Assembly (NCBI RefSeq): GCF_024055795.1
Contig: NZ_JAMXMY010000023.1
Coordinates: 1 to 64,000, forward strand
Direction of reading: 5' to 3'
Origin: Actinoallomurus purpureus
Lineage (GTDB): Bacteria; Actinomycetota; Actinomycetes; Streptosporangiales; Streptosporangiaceae
Length of the DNA stretch: 64,000 bases
A program made the translations under genes and the position numbers. A model generated the notes under the pieces. That model searched no databases, was not told the origin of the DNA, and saw only the letters and a list, made by a program, of their open reading frames with translations. Shown here one piece after another: positions 18,456-27,106 of this stretch. The stretch's first letter is position 1. Every line of letters starts with the position of its first letter.

Positions 18456-18815
18456 TCAGGACTTGCCGGCCAGGCGGCCGCGCACGTCGTCCATGTCGAG
18501 GGCGCGCACCTGCTCGATGAGGCTCTCCAGCGACTCGGCGGCAAGCGCGCCGGGCTGGGCGAACACGATCACGCCGTCGCGGATCGCCATGATCGTGGGG
18601 ATGGACCTGATGTCGAAGCGCTCGGCCAGGTCCTGCTCGGCCTCGGTGTCGACCTTGCCGAACACGATGTCCTCGTGCTTGACCGACGACTCCTCGTAGA
18701 TCGGCGCGAACATCCGGCACGGCCCGCACCAGCTCGCCCAGAAGTCGACCAGGACGATGCCCTCGCCGCTCGCCGTCTTCTCGAAAGTGTCGGTCGTCAG
18801 CGTCGTCGTCGCCAT
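18456..18815 (-). CDS. trxA: Thioredoxin
   Basis: 119 aa with active site FWASWCGPCRMFAP and the cis-Pro segment IRSIPTIMAI. A cytoplasmic protein disulfide reductase. GAGGAG lies 6-7 nt before the ATG at 18815. Convergent with the cation exchanger. Whether it is the main thioredoxin or an accessory copy cannot be told here. Confidence 0.93.
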   Translation of the reverse strand: MATTTLTTDTFEKTASGEGIVLVDFWASWCGPCRMFAPIYEESSVKHEDIVFGKVDTEAEQDLAERFDIRSIPTIMAIRDGVIVFAQPGALAAESLESLIEQVRALDMDDVRGRLAGKS

Positions 18816-18816
18816 G

Positions 18817-19026
18817 TCACTGCTCCTCGATGTCGGGGAAGCGGGACCCCGCCGGGCCGCCCGCCCCCTGCACAACAGAGGAGTCACCTCGGTAATTCCG
18901 GCGACGCGCCCGCGCGTGCGGTCCGGCGATGATGGCCACGACCCCCGACGTCACAGCCCGGTTCCCGGTCATGGTCATGGTCATGCCGGAGGCACCCGGG
19001 ATGCGAAACTCATCGAGAGTCATCAC
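18817..19026 (-). CDS. Small hypothetical ORF before thioredoxin
   Basis: 69 aa, not recognised. It has AGGAG about 9 nt before its ATG, and its stop overlaps the region just before the thioredoxin ATG, which would allow coupling. Composition (MTMTMTGNRAVTSGVVAIIAG then an Arg-rich stretch) is not convincing. It lies between the secreted peptide gene and trxA on the same strand. It may be chance. Confidence 0.2.
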   Translation of the reverse strand: MMTLDEFRIPGASGMTMTMTGNRAVTSGVVAIIAGPHARARRRNYRGDSSVVQGAGGPAGSRFPDIEEQ

Positions 19027-19084
19027 CGGACCGCTCCTGAGGCGCGCCCGTGCCGGGGACGCACCGCGGAGTCGTCAGGAGTGC

Positions 19085-19225
19085 TCAGCAGCACCTGCTG
19101 AACGACGAGTCCGACGAGGAGTCGACCGACACCGAGGCGGAGGCGGCCCCCGCGACCTGCAGGGCGACAAGTGAAGTGACTATAGCCAAAACGAACAGGG
19201 CGATGACCCTGCGAAGGTGTGACAT
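19085..19225 (-). CDS. Short secreted peptide, candidate signal for the adjacent TPR regulator
   Basis: 46 aa. A textbook signal peptide: basic MSHLRR, hydrophobic VIALFVLAIVTSLVALQV, then AxA-type site GAASA. The predicted mature peptide is SVSVDSSSDSSFSRCC, acidic/Ser-rich with two terminal cysteines. AAGGA lies 9 nt before the ATG. The gene starts 52 bp from a divergent XRE-TPR regulator. Secreted pro-peptides beside HTH-TPR regulators are the layout of RRNPP (Rap/PlcR/Rgg) quorum sensing in Firmicutes. Here the link is by position only; no export or import partner is adjacent. Confidence 0.6.
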   Translation of the reverse strand: MSHLRRVIALFVLAIVTSLVALQVAGAASASVSVDSSSDSSFSRCC

Positions 19226-19277
19226 TATTTTCTATCCTTTCGCGTGGTTCTGTCATTTTCTTGTAGAGGCGGGCGGG

Positions 19278-20576
19278 ATGCCAGGTCAAGAATCGCTCGG
19301 GGAACGGGTTCGTAACTTCCGGCTGCGCAAGCAGCTTTCGCAGGCCCAGTTGGCCTGGCCGGAACTCTCCGACAGCTATGTGTCACTCATCGAAAGCGGC
19401 AAGCGCACCCCCGCGCCGAGCATGGTGGCACTGCTGGCGCGCAAACTCGGGTGCTCCGAGTCGTACCTCCTCACCGGCGTCACCGAGGAGACGATCAGCG
19501 GGCTCCGGGAGACGCTGGGCTACGCCCAGATCGCACTGCAGAACGGCGCCGCCTCCGAGGCCCGCATCCGCTTCGCGGAGGTCCTCGCCGACCCGGCCCT
19601 CACCGATCTCCCCGCGCTCGCGCACGAAGCCCGCTGGGGTCACGCGCTGGCGCTCGAGGCGACCGGCGCGCTCGAGGAGGCGATCAGCGACCTCGAACTC
19701 GCCACGCAGACCCTCTCGCCGCTGTCGGAACCCGAACGATGGGCCGAGGTGCACACCGCGCTCAGCCGGTGCCACCGCGAACGCGGGGATCTGGCACGCA
19801 GCATTCAGGTCGGCGAGGACGCCCTCGAACAGCTGACCGCGGCCGGAGGTCAGTGGACCGACACGATGGTGATGCTCGGCTCCACCATCCTCGCCGCCTA
19901 TGAGCAGCGCGGCGACCTGGCCTACGCGCGGCAGCTCGCCACGATGCTCATCGAGCGCGCGGAGGCGATCGGCAGCCCCCGCGCGCTGATGGCCGCGTAC
20001 TGGAACGCCGCTTGGGTGGCGGACCTGCGCAGCGACGCCCGGGAAGCGCTGAAGCTGTCCGAACGCGCGATCGCCCTGCTCGGTGAGGAGGACGATTCCC
20101 GTAACCTTCCGCGGCTGCGGATGGCGTACGCCCACTTCCTGCTACGTGCCCAGCCCGAGCAGGCCGAGCACGCCCGCGAGCTACTGGACCAGGCCGAGCG
20201 GGAGATGGACTCCAGCGCCGCGAGCACCGTCGACATCGCGTGGTGCCTCATGTACCAGGCGCAGGCCGAGATCACGCTGGGGCGGCCGGTCGAGGCCGCC
20301 TCGCTGGCACGGCGGGCGACCGAGATGCTCGCCGACACGGCGGGGATGGCCATCGCGGAGGCGTACACCGTGCTGGGCGACGCCCAGGTGCGTCTCGGCC
20401 TCCGCGAGGAGGCGGTCGCCGCCTTCTCCCAGGCGGTGGAGTACCTGGAGAAGATGGAGGCGCACCGGCCCGCTGCCCGCGCGTGGTTCGACCTCGCCGA
20501 GTTGCTGGGGGCCGCGGGTCAGGCCGACGGCCAGAAGGCGGCCTTCCAGCGCGCTCTCGCCTGCATGGGGCTCTGA
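19278..20576 (+). CDS. XRE-family HTH regulator with TPR sensor domain
   Basis: 432 aa from the ATG at 19278; the frame is open further upstream without similarity. Residues 1-70 are a Cro/CI-type HTH (LGERVRNFRLRKQLSQAQLA, YVSLIESGKRTPAPSMVALL, ending at SYLLTG). The rest is a helical array of tetratricopeptide-like repeats (for example RWGHALALEATGALEEAISD and AEAYTVLGDAQVRLGLREEA) able to bind a peptide or protein. Same order and similar size to RRNPP regulators. The 52-bp divergent spacer with the secreted peptide gene probably contains promoters and operator for both. Confidence 0.85.
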   Translation: MPGQESLGERVRNFRLRKQLSQAQLAWPELSDSYVSLIESGKRTPAPSMVALLARKLGCSESYLLTGVTEETISGLRETLGYAQIALQNGAASEARIRFAEVLADPALTDLPALAHEARWGHALALEATGALEEAISDLELATQTLSPLSEPERWAEVHTALSRCHRERGDLARSIQVGEDALEQLTAAGGQWTDTMVMLGSTILAAYEQRGDLAYARQLATMLIERAEAIGSPRALMAAYWNAAWVADLRSDAREALKLSERAIALLGEEDDSRNLPRLRMAYAHFLLRAQPEQAEHARELLDQAEREMDSSAASTVDIAWCLMYQAQAEITLGRPVEAASLARRATEMLADTAGMAIAEAYTVLGDAQVRLGLREEAVAAFSQAVEYLEKMEAHRPAARAWFDLAELLGAAGQADGQKAAFQRALACMGL

Positions 20577-20764
20577 CCTGCGATTATCCAGCGGGCACTC
20601 GTCCGCACGGAGCCGGGGCGTTCCCGCCGCCCCGGCCCGTACGGAACTCCACCCGGGAGCCGGGAACCGATCGTCGGCCCGTCGCGTCTGTTTTGTCGTT
20701 GATGAGGGTTTGCTCCGGAGAAGCCGGAAAAACCCTGAGGATGCGATTCTCGGAGGAAGACGTG

Positions 20765-20908
20765 ATGGTTCGGCGGATCCGGCTGGCGACGGTGGCGGTC
20801 GCGGCGCTCGCACCCGCGTTGCTCACGCTGTCGGCCTGCGGCCACTCCCACCACGTGGTGCACCACCATGTCGTGCACCACCACGTGGTGGTGCACCGCC
20901 ACCACTGA
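20765..20908 (+). CDS. Histidine-rich mini-lipoprotein
   Basis: 47 aa. GGAGG lies 8 nt before the ATG. A basic MVRRIR, a hydrophobic core and lipobox LSAC (Cys25) indicate a lipid-anchored surface peptide. The mature 23 residues carry 12 histidines in a VVHHH-type repeat (CGHSHHVVHHHVVHHH and so on). Such a sequence should bind Zn, Ni, Co or Cu at the cell surface, but no metal transporter is adjacent. A perfect 12-bp terminator hairpin follows 10 nt after the stop, supporting a separate transcription unit. Not assigned to any family I know. Confidence 0.65.
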   Translation: MVRRIRLATVAVAALAPALLTLSACGHSHHVVHHHVVHHHVVVHRHH

Positions 20909-20917
20909 GCGATACCG

Positions 20918-20944
20918 CACCGGCCGGGGAACCCCCGGCCGGTG
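20918..20944 (+). terminator. Terminator after the His-rich lipoprotein
   Basis: CACCGGCCGGGG (20918-20929) pairs perfectly with CCCCGGCCGGTG (20933-20944) around AAC. Rho-independent-like stem without a clear T-tract, usual for high-GC actinomycetes. Confidence 0.6.
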
Positions 20945-20964
20945 GACGGATTCCCCGATACCTC

Positions 20965-20993
20965 TTGACGTACGGGCGGAATCGACTCATCCT
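20965..20993 (+). promoter_or_regulatory. Promoter of the GH8 gene
   Basis: TTGACG at 20965-20970 and CATCCT at 20988-20993, separated by 17 bp. The palindromic operator begins 6 bp later, so it would cover the transcription start. Confidence 0.5.
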
Positions 20994-20998
20994 CGGAG

Positions 20999-21023
20999 CT
21001 TGTTAGGAAACCTTCCTAACAAG
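20999..21023. promoter_or_regulatory. Palindromic operator upstream of GH8
   Basis: CTTGTTAGGAA (20999-21009) and TTCCTAACAAG (21013-21023) are perfect 11-bp inverted arms with a 3-bp centre. The core TTAGGAAA-x-TTCCTAA resembles, from memory, the box bound by the ROK-family repressor CsnR near chitosanase and other glycoside hydrolase genes in Streptomyces. No ROK regulator is in this window, so control would be in trans. Confidence 0.65.
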
Positions 21024-21083
21024 AGTCGCCCGGGCACCGGCGTGCCGAACCGGCGACGCAGTCCCCCTCCGAGGAGCCCCGCC

Positions 21084-22337
21084 ATGCTCGACAGAAAGGG
21101 CCGGTCGACCGCCCTCGCCACCGCGGTCGCCGCAATGTCGCTCCCCCTCATCGCCATGACCGGCCAGGCCGGCGCCGCTCCGGCGGCCGCTGCCCGGCCG
21201 GCCCGCGCGGCCGCCGCCCCCGCGCACCCCTTCCCGGCGCACGTCACCTACAAGACGGGTGTCATGCCGTCCGCGAGCCAGTCCACGCGGGACGCCGCCG
21301 TCACGAAGCAGTACGCCTCCTGGAAGAGCAAGTACCTGCGCTCGGCCTGCGGCGGCTACCTCGTCTACGCGACCGATGACGCGCCCAACAAGGGCACCGT
21401 CTCCGAGGCGCAGGGGTACGGCATGAACATCGTGCCGCTCATGGCCGGATACGACGCCGACGCGCAGGCGGAGTTCGACGGGCTGTGGCACGTGGTGTCG
21501 ACCCACCGCGACTCTCAGGGCATGATGCAGTGGAAGATCGACGGCAGTTCCTGCAAGTACGCCGACTCCGGCACCCCGGACGCCGCCACCGACGGAGACC
21601 TCGACGTCGGATACGGCCTGGTCCTCGCCGACAAGCAGTGGGGCGGCTACACCAGCGCCGCGAAGGACTGGCTGGCCAAGCTCTACGCCGCCGACGTCGC
21701 CCCCGACGGGCATCTCAAGTGCGAGGACGACGGTCCGAACACCGACACCCGCCCGTCCGACCACATGCTCGACCACCTGCGCGCCTTCGCCGCCTACGAC
21801 ACCGCCCACGACTGGAACAAGGTCGTCACGCGCACCGAGGCCGTGATCCAGGAGTTCACCGCGAAGTACTCCTCCACCGCGAACCTGCTGTCGGACTTCG
21901 TGGTGAACGCCAACACCACGAGCCCGAAGCCGGCTCCCGCCGACTACCAGGAGAGCCAGCCGGACAACATCGTCGGCTACAACTCGGTGCGCGTCCCCTG
22001 GCACATGGGCACCGACGCCCTGGTGTACGGGTCGCCGGTGACCATCGGCGTCGCCACGAAGGAGTCCGCCGCCTACAAGAGTCACGCGGGCGGCGACCCC
22101 GCCAAGATCTACCCGCACACGAAGCTCGACGGCACCCCCACGCAGACCGATGACCAGTCCGAGGCGGCCAACGACCCGGTCGGCGTGGCCGCCATGGCCG
22201 CCGGGGACCAGGCATGGACCGACAAGCTCTGGAACTTCCTGGCCACCAACCCGTACGGCGACACGTACTACGGCGAGACGATCAAGATGCTCGTCTACAT
22301 CGTCATGGCCGGTGACTACTGGTCGCCCGCGAGCTGA
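21084..22337 (+). CDS. Secreted glycoside hydrolase family 8 enzyme
   Basis: 417 aa from the ATG at 21084 (GAGGAG 8 nt upstream). Signal peptide with TGQAGAAPAAA, then a GH8 alpha6/alpha6-barrel: SEAQGYGM supplies the general acid Glu and ATDGDLDVGYGLVLAD the family signature with the catalytic Asp. GH8 includes endoglucanases, chitosanases, lichenases and xylanases; specificity is not decided by what is seen. The upstream CsnR-like palindrome favours chitosan or cellulose as substrate. Ends at a strong hairpin shared with the convergent GH31 gene. Confidence 0.85.
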   Translation: MLDRKGRSTALATAVAAMSLPLIAMTGQAGAAPAAAARPARAAAAPAHPFPAHVTYKTGVMPSASQSTRDAAVTKQYASWKSKYLRSACGGYLVYATDDAPNKGTVSEAQGYGMNIVPLMAGYDADAQAEFDGLWHVVSTHRDSQGMMQWKIDGSSCKYADSGTPDAATDGDLDVGYGLVLADKQWGGYTSAAKDWLAKLYAADVAPDGHLKCEDDGPNTDTRPSDHMLDHLRAFAAYDTAHDWNKVVTRTEAVIQEFTAKYSSTANLLSDFVVNANTTSPKPAPADYQESQPDNIVGYNSVRVPWHMGTDALVYGSPVTIGVATKESAAYKSHAGGDPAKIYPHTKLDGTPTQTDDQSEAANDPVGVAAMAAGDQAWTDKLWNFLATNPYGDTYYGETIKMLVYIVMAGDYWSPAS

Positions 22338-22347
22338 GACCCGCGAA

Positions 22348-22386
22348 GCCGCCCGGCCGGTGACCTCTGGTCACCGGCCGGGCGGC
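22348..22386. terminator. Bidirectional terminator between GH8 and GH31
   Basis: A perfect 18-bp stem, GCCGCCCGGCCGGTGACC (22348-22365) with its complement at 22369-22386 and loop TCT, located between two convergent genes. Confidence 0.8.
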
Positions 22387-22401
22387 GTCCGTCGTGCTGG
22401 G

Positions 22402-24507
22402 TCAGCCCGCCTGCGCGACGCCCGTGCGCCTGAGCGCGCGGATCGCCTTGGCGGCTCCCTCGGCCTTCAGGTCGACGAACGCCGGGGTGACGTCCAGGGG
22501 TGTGCGGTAGCCGCGGAGCGTCTTCGGGCCCCGGATGACGGTGCCGTGGTTCACGTCGAACCACGTTCCGGACGGGAGGAACACGTCGCGGGTGACGCCG
22601 CCGGTCAGCTGCGGCGCCGCCAGCACCGCCGGGCCGAGCATCCACTCGTCGTTCACCGTGTAGGCCGTGGCGTCCTTCGGGAAGTCGAAGAACAGCGGGC
22701 GCATGATCGGGTCGCCGGTGGCGACGCTGTGCCTCACCTGGTCCCAGATGTAGGGCGCGAGCCGGCCGTGCGCCTTCACTGCCTCGCGGTAGCGGTCGAT
22801 GGTCTCCTGGTCGTACGCGACGGGCTTACCGGTCTTCGGGTCGTTGGTGCCGGCGGGCGAGGTGGAGGAGTACATCAGCGGCATCAGCGACGCCGACTGC
22901 GCCCAGCGGATGAGGACGTCCTTCTTCGGCGCGGGCTGGCTGCTCGAGCCGCCGATCATGTCGGTCTCGACGAACGGGTAGCCGATCGTGGAGATCGCGA
23001 GGTTCTGGCTGACCGAGGCGGCGAGGGAGTTCCAGCCCGTCCCCTTGTCGATCTGGCGGATGACGAAGCCGGTCTTCTGGGACCCGCTCCAGTGCACCCG
23101 GATGCCCGCGCCCTGCAGGTCGAACTGGTCGGCCAGCTCCGCGCCGAGCCGCTGGTAGTCGGCGCGCTTGTAGCCGGGGTCGGGCGCGCACGTGTCGTCG
23201 AAGAAGCGGGTGTCGAACTTGAAACCGTCGACCCGGTAGGTGCTCATCAGCTTCTTGAGGTTCGCGACGTACCACGCCTTGGCGTCGGGGTTGGCCAGGT
23301 CGACGATGCCGGCGGTGCCGTTCCACCACGTCACGTTGCAGGGCTTCGTGCTGTCGTTCTTGTCCTTCAGCAGGTAGCCGTGGTCGGCGGCGTACTGGTG
23401 GTTCGTGGAGTCGAGGTTGATCCAGAGTGTGACCCAGATGCCGAAGTCGTAGCCCATCGCGTGGATCTTGTCCGACATCGCGCGGGCGTCGGGGAAGGTC
23501 TTCGGGTCGAAGGTCAGGTTGCCGTAGTTGGACTCCCACTTGTCGTCGAGCTGGATGGTGTGCCCGGGGATGCCGTTGGCGTGCAGCTTCTGGGCGTAGT
23601 CGAGGAGCTTGGTCTGGTCGACCTTCGTGTAGAACTGCGCCCAGGAGTTCCACAGCGGCTTCGCGTACTGCGTGTAGGTGGCGTCGCTCTTCGCGGGCTT
23701 GCCGACGACACCGGTGTGGTCGCGGTACACCTCGCGGGGGTCCGCCTCGACGAACACCGTCGCGTTGTACGTGCCGCCCGAGTCGATCGTGAAGCGCCCG
23801 AGACCGTCGTCGCCGTCGTTGATGGCGACGTCCATGACCTCTCCGGTGTCGACCAACAGGCCCGTGGCGCTGGAGGTGTACCAGAACGGGTCGACCATCT
23901 CGTACGCGGCGGGGCCGAACGCGCTGTCGTGCACGTGCCCGGTCTCCAGCGGCCAGGGCTGGTCGACGCCGGGACCGCCCTGCGGGGTGGCCGTCTCGCC
24001 GTGGCCGTACCAGTGCCCACCCGACTTCAGGTCGTACGCCAGTCCGAGCCGGTCGGGGCTGCCGCCCTTGACGCTCCAGGACAGGGCGTACCGGTCGGCC
24101 TTCGGTGTGAGCAGCGCCTCGGCCGTGACGCCGCCCTGCGTGGTCGCCGCGTGGAGGCGAAGGACACCGTTCTTCCACGTCCAGCCGGTGACCTTGGTCG
24201 CCCGCTGCCAGGCCCCGCCCGCGTGGAAGCGGAGGCCGCCGGTGGCGCCGCCCGCCGTGGCCAGCACCGTACGCCCGCGGCGCGCGGTCGTGATGTTCAG
24301 GGACCCGGTGGTGATGTCGACCGAGTAGCCGGGCGCCCCGGACGACGCGGGCACCGTCACGGTCACGGAGTCGGAGTCGTGGGTGACGCGCGGGCCGCCG
24401 GCCGGCCCGGTCGCGGCCTGCGCGGGCGATACGGCGACGAGCGCGCCGAGCGCCGGCGCCGCGAGGGAGAGGCCGACCCTGGCGAGTCGGTCATGCCATG
24501 ACAGCAC
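22402..24507 (-). CDS. Secreted glycoside hydrolase family 31 protein
   Basis: 701 aa, GTG start with AAGGAGG 7 nt upstream. A signal peptide ending SPAQA, an N-terminal beta-domain, then the GH31 barrel: IQLDDKW and FGIWVTLWINLDS, the nucleophile segment VDGFKFDTRFF and the acid/base region YPFVETDMIGG. A C-terminal beta-sandwich follows (GPAVLAAPQLTGGVTRDVFLP). Likely an exported alpha-glucosidase, alpha-xylosidase or related alpha-glycosidase; the narrow specificity is not predictable. Convergent with GH8, so the two may act on plant or microbial polysaccharide together. Confidence 0.85.
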   Translation of the reverse strand: MLSWHDRLARVGLSLAAPALGALVAVSPAQAATGPAGGPRVTHDSDSVTVTVPASSGAPGYSVDITTGSLNITTARRGRTVLATAGGATGGLRFHAGGAWQRATKVTGWTWKNGVLRLHAATTQGGVTAEALLTPKADRYALSWSVKGGSPDRLGLAYDLKSGGHWYGHGETATPQGGPGVDQPWPLETGHVHDSAFGPAAYEMVDPFWYTSSATGLLVDTGEVMDVAINDGDDGLGRFTIDSGGTYNATVFVEADPREVYRDHTGVVGKPAKSDATYTQYAKPLWNSWAQFYTKVDQTKLLDYAQKLHANGIPGHTIQLDDKWESNYGNLTFDPKTFPDARAMSDKIHAMGYDFGIWVTLWINLDSTNHQYAADHGYLLKDKNDSTKPCNVTWWNGTAGIVDLANPDAKAWYVANLKKLMSTYRVDGFKFDTRFFDDTCAPDPGYKRADYQRLGAELADQFDLQGAGIRVHWSGSQKTGFVIRQIDKGTGWNSLAASVSQNLAISTIGYPFVETDMIGGSSSQPAPKKDVLIRWAQSASLMPLMYSSTSPAGTNDPKTGKPVAYDQETIDRYREAVKAHGRLAPYIWDQVRHSVATGDPIMRPLFFDFPKDATAYTVNDEWMLGPAVLAAPQLTGGVTRDVFLPSGTWFDVNHGTVIRGPKTLRGYRTPLDVTPAFVDLKAEGAAKAIRALRRTGVAQAG

Positions 24508-24647
24508 CCGATGCCTCCTTGTGAGGGTTCAGCAGGGCTGGCACCCCGAATCCCGGCCCGTGCAAGGTCATGATTTTTTCTGCTCATACTTCGATCCGAG
24601 CGAGCACATGTCAACAGAGCCTCGTGGGGAAACTCGAGCAGACCTGG

Positions 24648-26951
24648 TCACTCTCGCGAAGCGTCATCAGCCATCCAACCTGCGATCTGGGCGCGCGAGT
24701 TGAAGCCGAGCTTGTTCAGGATGTTGCGGACATGGCTCTCGACGGTTCGTTCGGATATGAACAGGCGCGAGCCGATCTCTTTGTTGGTCAGACCGTCGGC
24801 CAAGAGCCGTGCGACATCGGCTTCGCGCCGTCCGAGAACTCCGACGCTCTCATGATCTGAAGCCGCGACAGCGGAAGGAGCGGCCTCGCGGAGCGCGAGC
24901 CGCGCTGCGGCATCTCTGCCGAGCTGCTGCCCGGCCTTGAATTCCGCCTCGAATTTCGATGGGCCGAGTGTCGCCGTCACCGACATGGTGGCATGCGCGA
25001 ATGCCGGAGCCATGCCCGCATTGATGGTGGCCCCCACTTCGGCGCGCAGGTTCTCCATCGCCCCGAAGAGCTGCGCTGCCAGCCGCGGCTCGCGCGACCC
25101 GGCCGCACAGCAGCCCAGCGCTCCGAGCAGGTAGCACTGTGCCAACCGGTCATCGAGTCGGCGGGCGATCCGCAGACCTTCAGCGAACAGTCGCTCGGAC
25201 TCAGGAAGGTCCCGGGACATCAGCGCGGCGAAGCCCTGGTTCATCAGCATCATGTCGAGGCTGTACAGGTCGCCCACCTCGCGGCTCAGCCGCGCGCCCT
25301 GCGATGCCACCGATCTGACCGCGTCGAGATCGCCATCGAGGAAGCCGTTGAGCGCTCGTGCCTGGTGAATCATGAGCGTGGCTCCTGGGTCATCCAGACC
25401 ATCAGCGACGCCCCGCGCCTCGTCGAGCAGCCGCCTCGATGACGTGCGATCACCGGCCATGTTCGCGGCGATCGACGCCATGGCAAGTGACTGCGACAGC
25501 GCATCGAGCTGTCCCGCTGCGCGAGCCGCCACCACGCCGCGTTCGAGCGCCGGCAGGGCAGCCGCTGGGTCGCTCTGCAGGACGCCGAGGAATCCACGGA
25601 CGAAGTACGCCCACGGGTGAGCGGCAGGCTCAGCATCTCGTACGAGCAGCTCGTCGAGGCACCGCACGCCCTCAGCCGTAGCGCGCGTGACCCAGAACCA
25701 GACCAGGCAGGTTGCGAGATCGATACCGCGCCCGGAGTCATCCTGGTCCATGCATCCGCGGAGGACCGCTCGGACGTTGTCGATCTCCAGCTCCATCCAA
25801 GCGAGCCACTCGACCAGCCGGTATCGTCCCTCCGCCGCAAAGTCCAGACAACGCGACACGTAATAGTCGGCGCAGCGCCGTTCGACGGCGCCCTCCTCCC
25901 CCGCCTCGTGCAGCTTGAGGCGCGCGTATTCCCGCATCGTCTCGTGCAGTCGGTAGCAGACGGCGCCGTCGGCGTCCTCCTTGGTCACCAACGACTTGTC
26001 GAGCAGCGATGACAGTAGGTCCAGCGCACGCGCCGCCGGCAGGTCGCCGGAGCAGCACACCGCCTCGACGTCTGCCAGTGTGAAGCGGCCCGCGAACACG
26101 CACAACCGCGTGAGCAGCGTCCGCTCGGCAGGCGCCAGCAGGTCGTAGCTCCACCCGATCGTGGTGCGCAGCGTCTGGTGGCGCGGGAGCGCATCCCGGC
26201 TACCGCCGGTGAGAAGGACGAACCGGTCGGCCAGGCGGTCGCGGATCTGCTCGGGGCTCAGCGCCCGCGTCCTGACGGCCGCCAACTCGATCGCCAGGGG
26301 AAGGCCGTCGAGTCGGTGGCACAGGTCGACGACCGCCTCCTGGTTGGAGTCGGTCAGCTCGAAACTGCCCGATGCCGCGGCCGCCCGCTCGATGAACAGC
26401 CTGACGGCCTCGTTCTGGCGCAGCCGGGCGAGCGGCCCGGGGGCGCGAGGTGACGGCAACTGTAGCGGCGGAACTGGCAGCACATGCTCACCGGCCACCG
26501 ACAATGGCTCGCGGCTGGTCGCGATCACGCGCACCCCCGGCCCCGCCCTCATCACGTCGCTGACGAGCTGAGCAGCGGCTTCGAGCAGGTGTTCGCAGTT
26601 GTCCAGGACCAGCAGCAGTTCCTTGTCCTTGAGATACGACCGGATCAGGGCCACTGGCTCGATCGCGGCCTGGTCGCGTAGGTCGAGGGCGGCCATGACA
26701 GCGTTGCTGACCAGCGCCGGATCGCGCAGCTCAGCGAGCTCGACCATCCAGATGCCGCCTGGGAAACCGCGTCCGAGGTCGGTCGCGATGCGGATCGCAA
26801 GGCGTGTCTTGCCCACACCGCCCGGGCCGACCAGGCTGACCAGACGCGCGACCGTCAGCCTCTTCCTGACTTCGGCCAACTCATGGCGGCGGCCGACGAA
26901 ACTCGCCGCCTCGGCGGGCAGATTGCCCGACCGGCGGGCGGGCTTGGGCAC
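24648..26951 (-). CDS. LuxR-family regulator with NB-ARC-like ATPase
   Basis: 767 aa, GTG start. The N-terminal ATPase has Walker A LVGPGGVGKTRLAIRIA and Walker B LLLVLDNCEHLLEA, followed by a winged-helix and helical repeat region. The C-terminus is a LuxR/GerE HTH (LGRREADVARLLADGLTNKE, then SERTVESHVRNILNKLGF). Such proteins act as signal-gated activators. It is divergent from the DUF4386/precursor/YcaO/TfuA genes with a 155-bp spacer and is the obvious candidate to control that RiPP locus. Confidence 0.87.
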   Translation of the reverse strand: MPKPARRSGNLPAEAASFVGRRHELAEVRKRLTVARLVSLVGPGGVGKTRLAIRIATDLGRGFPGGIWMVELAELRDPALVSNAVMAALDLRDQAAIEPVALIRSYLKDKELLLVLDNCEHLLEAAAQLVSDVMRAGPGVRVIATSREPLSVAGEHVLPVPPLQLPSPRAPGPLARLRQNEAVRLFIERAAAASGSFELTDSNQEAVVDLCHRLDGLPLAIELAAVRTRALSPEQIRDRLADRFVLLTGGSRDALPRHQTLRTTIGWSYDLLAPAERTLLTRLCVFAGRFTLADVEAVCCSGDLPAARALDLLSSLLDKSLVTKEDADGAVCYRLHETMREYARLKLHEAGEEGAVERRCADYYVSRCLDFAAEGRYRLVEWLAWMELEIDNVRAVLRGCMDQDDSGRGIDLATCLVWFWVTRATAEGVRCLDELLVRDAEPAAHPWAYFVRGFLGVLQSDPAAALPALERGVVAARAAGQLDALSQSLAMASIAANMAGDRTSSRRLLDEARGVADGLDDPGATLMIHQARALNGFLDGDLDAVRSVASQGARLSREVGDLYSLDMMLMNQGFAALMSRDLPESERLFAEGLRIARRLDDRLAQCYLLGALGCCAAGSREPRLAAQLFGAMENLRAEVGATINAGMAPAFAHATMSVTATLGPSKFEAEFKAGQQLGRDAAARLALREAAPSAVAASDHESVGVLGRREADVARLLADGLTNKEIGSRLFISERTVESHVRNILNKLGFNSRAQIAGWMADDASRE

Positions 26952-27106
26952 GGACAGAACGTACTACGACCTCGAGCCACTCGACGCTGCGCGTTCAGTA
27001 CCGGCTCAGGGATTCCACTGATGACGGCGCTGTGCGTGCTGCGTAGGTTCCCGAGCATGCCGCCGGTCGAACCGATGTCAACAACGCGAGCGGAAGGAGA
27101 TCTTTG

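Noticed and set aside
18929-19174. 81-codon plus-strand frame next to the TPR regulator
   Set aside because: Overlaps the better supported secreted-peptide gene on the other strand and has no signal, ribosome site or family similarity.
20868-20900. Repeated CACCACGTGGTG-like palindromes, considered as an operator array or small repeat element
   Set aside because: They are the codons of the His/Val repeat in the His-rich lipoprotein and need no separate explanation.
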